6,259 nucleotides of DNA from an uncultured Alistipes sp. (lineage in GTDB: Bacteria > Bacteroidota > Bacteroidia > Bacteroidales > Rikenellaceae), in assembly GCA_947174295.1 (NCBI GenBank), contig CAMWIG010000124.1, positions 1 through 6,259 of the forward strand, written 5' to 3'. The position numbers were made by a program, and so were the translations under genes. The notes under the pieces were generated by a model, which had not been told where the DNA came from, searched no databases, and saw nothing but the letters and a program-made list of their open reading frames with translations. Positions 6,193-6,259 of this stretch are shown here, one piece after another (position 1 is the stretch's first letter; the number at the start of each line of letters is the position of its first letter).

Positions 6193-6259
6193 GTGTTTTT
6201 CTTCGAAAATCCCGCCGCCCCGCCCCGAAATTTGCGTTTATTTGCCGAAATAAACATCG

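Noticed and set aside
1..6259. parS site near parAB
   Set aside because: I looked for the near-universal TGTTTCACGTGAAACA core. The central CACGTG does not occur in the window, so parS must lie elsewhere or differ in sequence.

Overview
The window holds one compact block of five genes, all on the minus strand. Read in the direction of transcription (right to left) they are parA, parB, a DUF5683-family envelope protein, an MltD-type lytic transglycosylase and mnmE. Intergenic gaps are 16, 15 and 2 nt, and mltD and mnmE overlap by 1 nt, so the block looks like a single operon. The organism is most likely a GC-rich member of the Bacteroidota (Bacteroidales; an Alistipes/Rikenellaceae-like genome is my guess). 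The reasons are the DUF5683 protein, a family I know only from Bacteroidota; the parA-parB-DUF5683-mltD order, which recurs in that phylum; a perfect match to the Bacteroidota -7 promoter element (TAnnTTTG) upstream of parA; and the lack of clear Shine-Dalgarno sequences.

Right end (6071-6259): non-coding leader and promoter region of the operon. It has a TAATTTTG -7 element embedded in a 12-bp perfect palindrome, then a GC-rich 5' leader with a long hairpin about 44 nt before the parA start codon. 4399-6070: parA and parB, the chromosome-partitioning ATPase and the CTP-binding clamp protein, both with intact motifs. 3130-4383: DUF5683 protein with a signal peptide, a repetitive 'DSL' linker and a duplicated PGxGQIYNxxYWKxP motif. 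1742-3127: secreted or lipid-anchored lytic transglycosylase with a GH23-type catalytic domain and a C-terminal LysM. 162-1742: mnmE, the tRNA wobble-uridine modification GTPase, complete but carrying an extra stretch of about 75-80 residues between its G4 and G5 motifs. Left end (1-161): AT-rich intergenic DNA with reiterated TGCAA motifs and a weak AT-only inverted repeat.

Functionally the operon joins nucleoid segregation (ParA/ParB) to two envelope proteins (DUF5683 and a peptidoglycan lyase) and ends with a translation-fidelity enzyme. Nothing here looks like a mobile element, defence system, CRISPR array or RNA gene. I see no convincing new biological system. The points most worth a second look are the MnmE insertion, the parA leader hairpin and palindromic promoter, and the two-part architecture of the DUF5683 protein.
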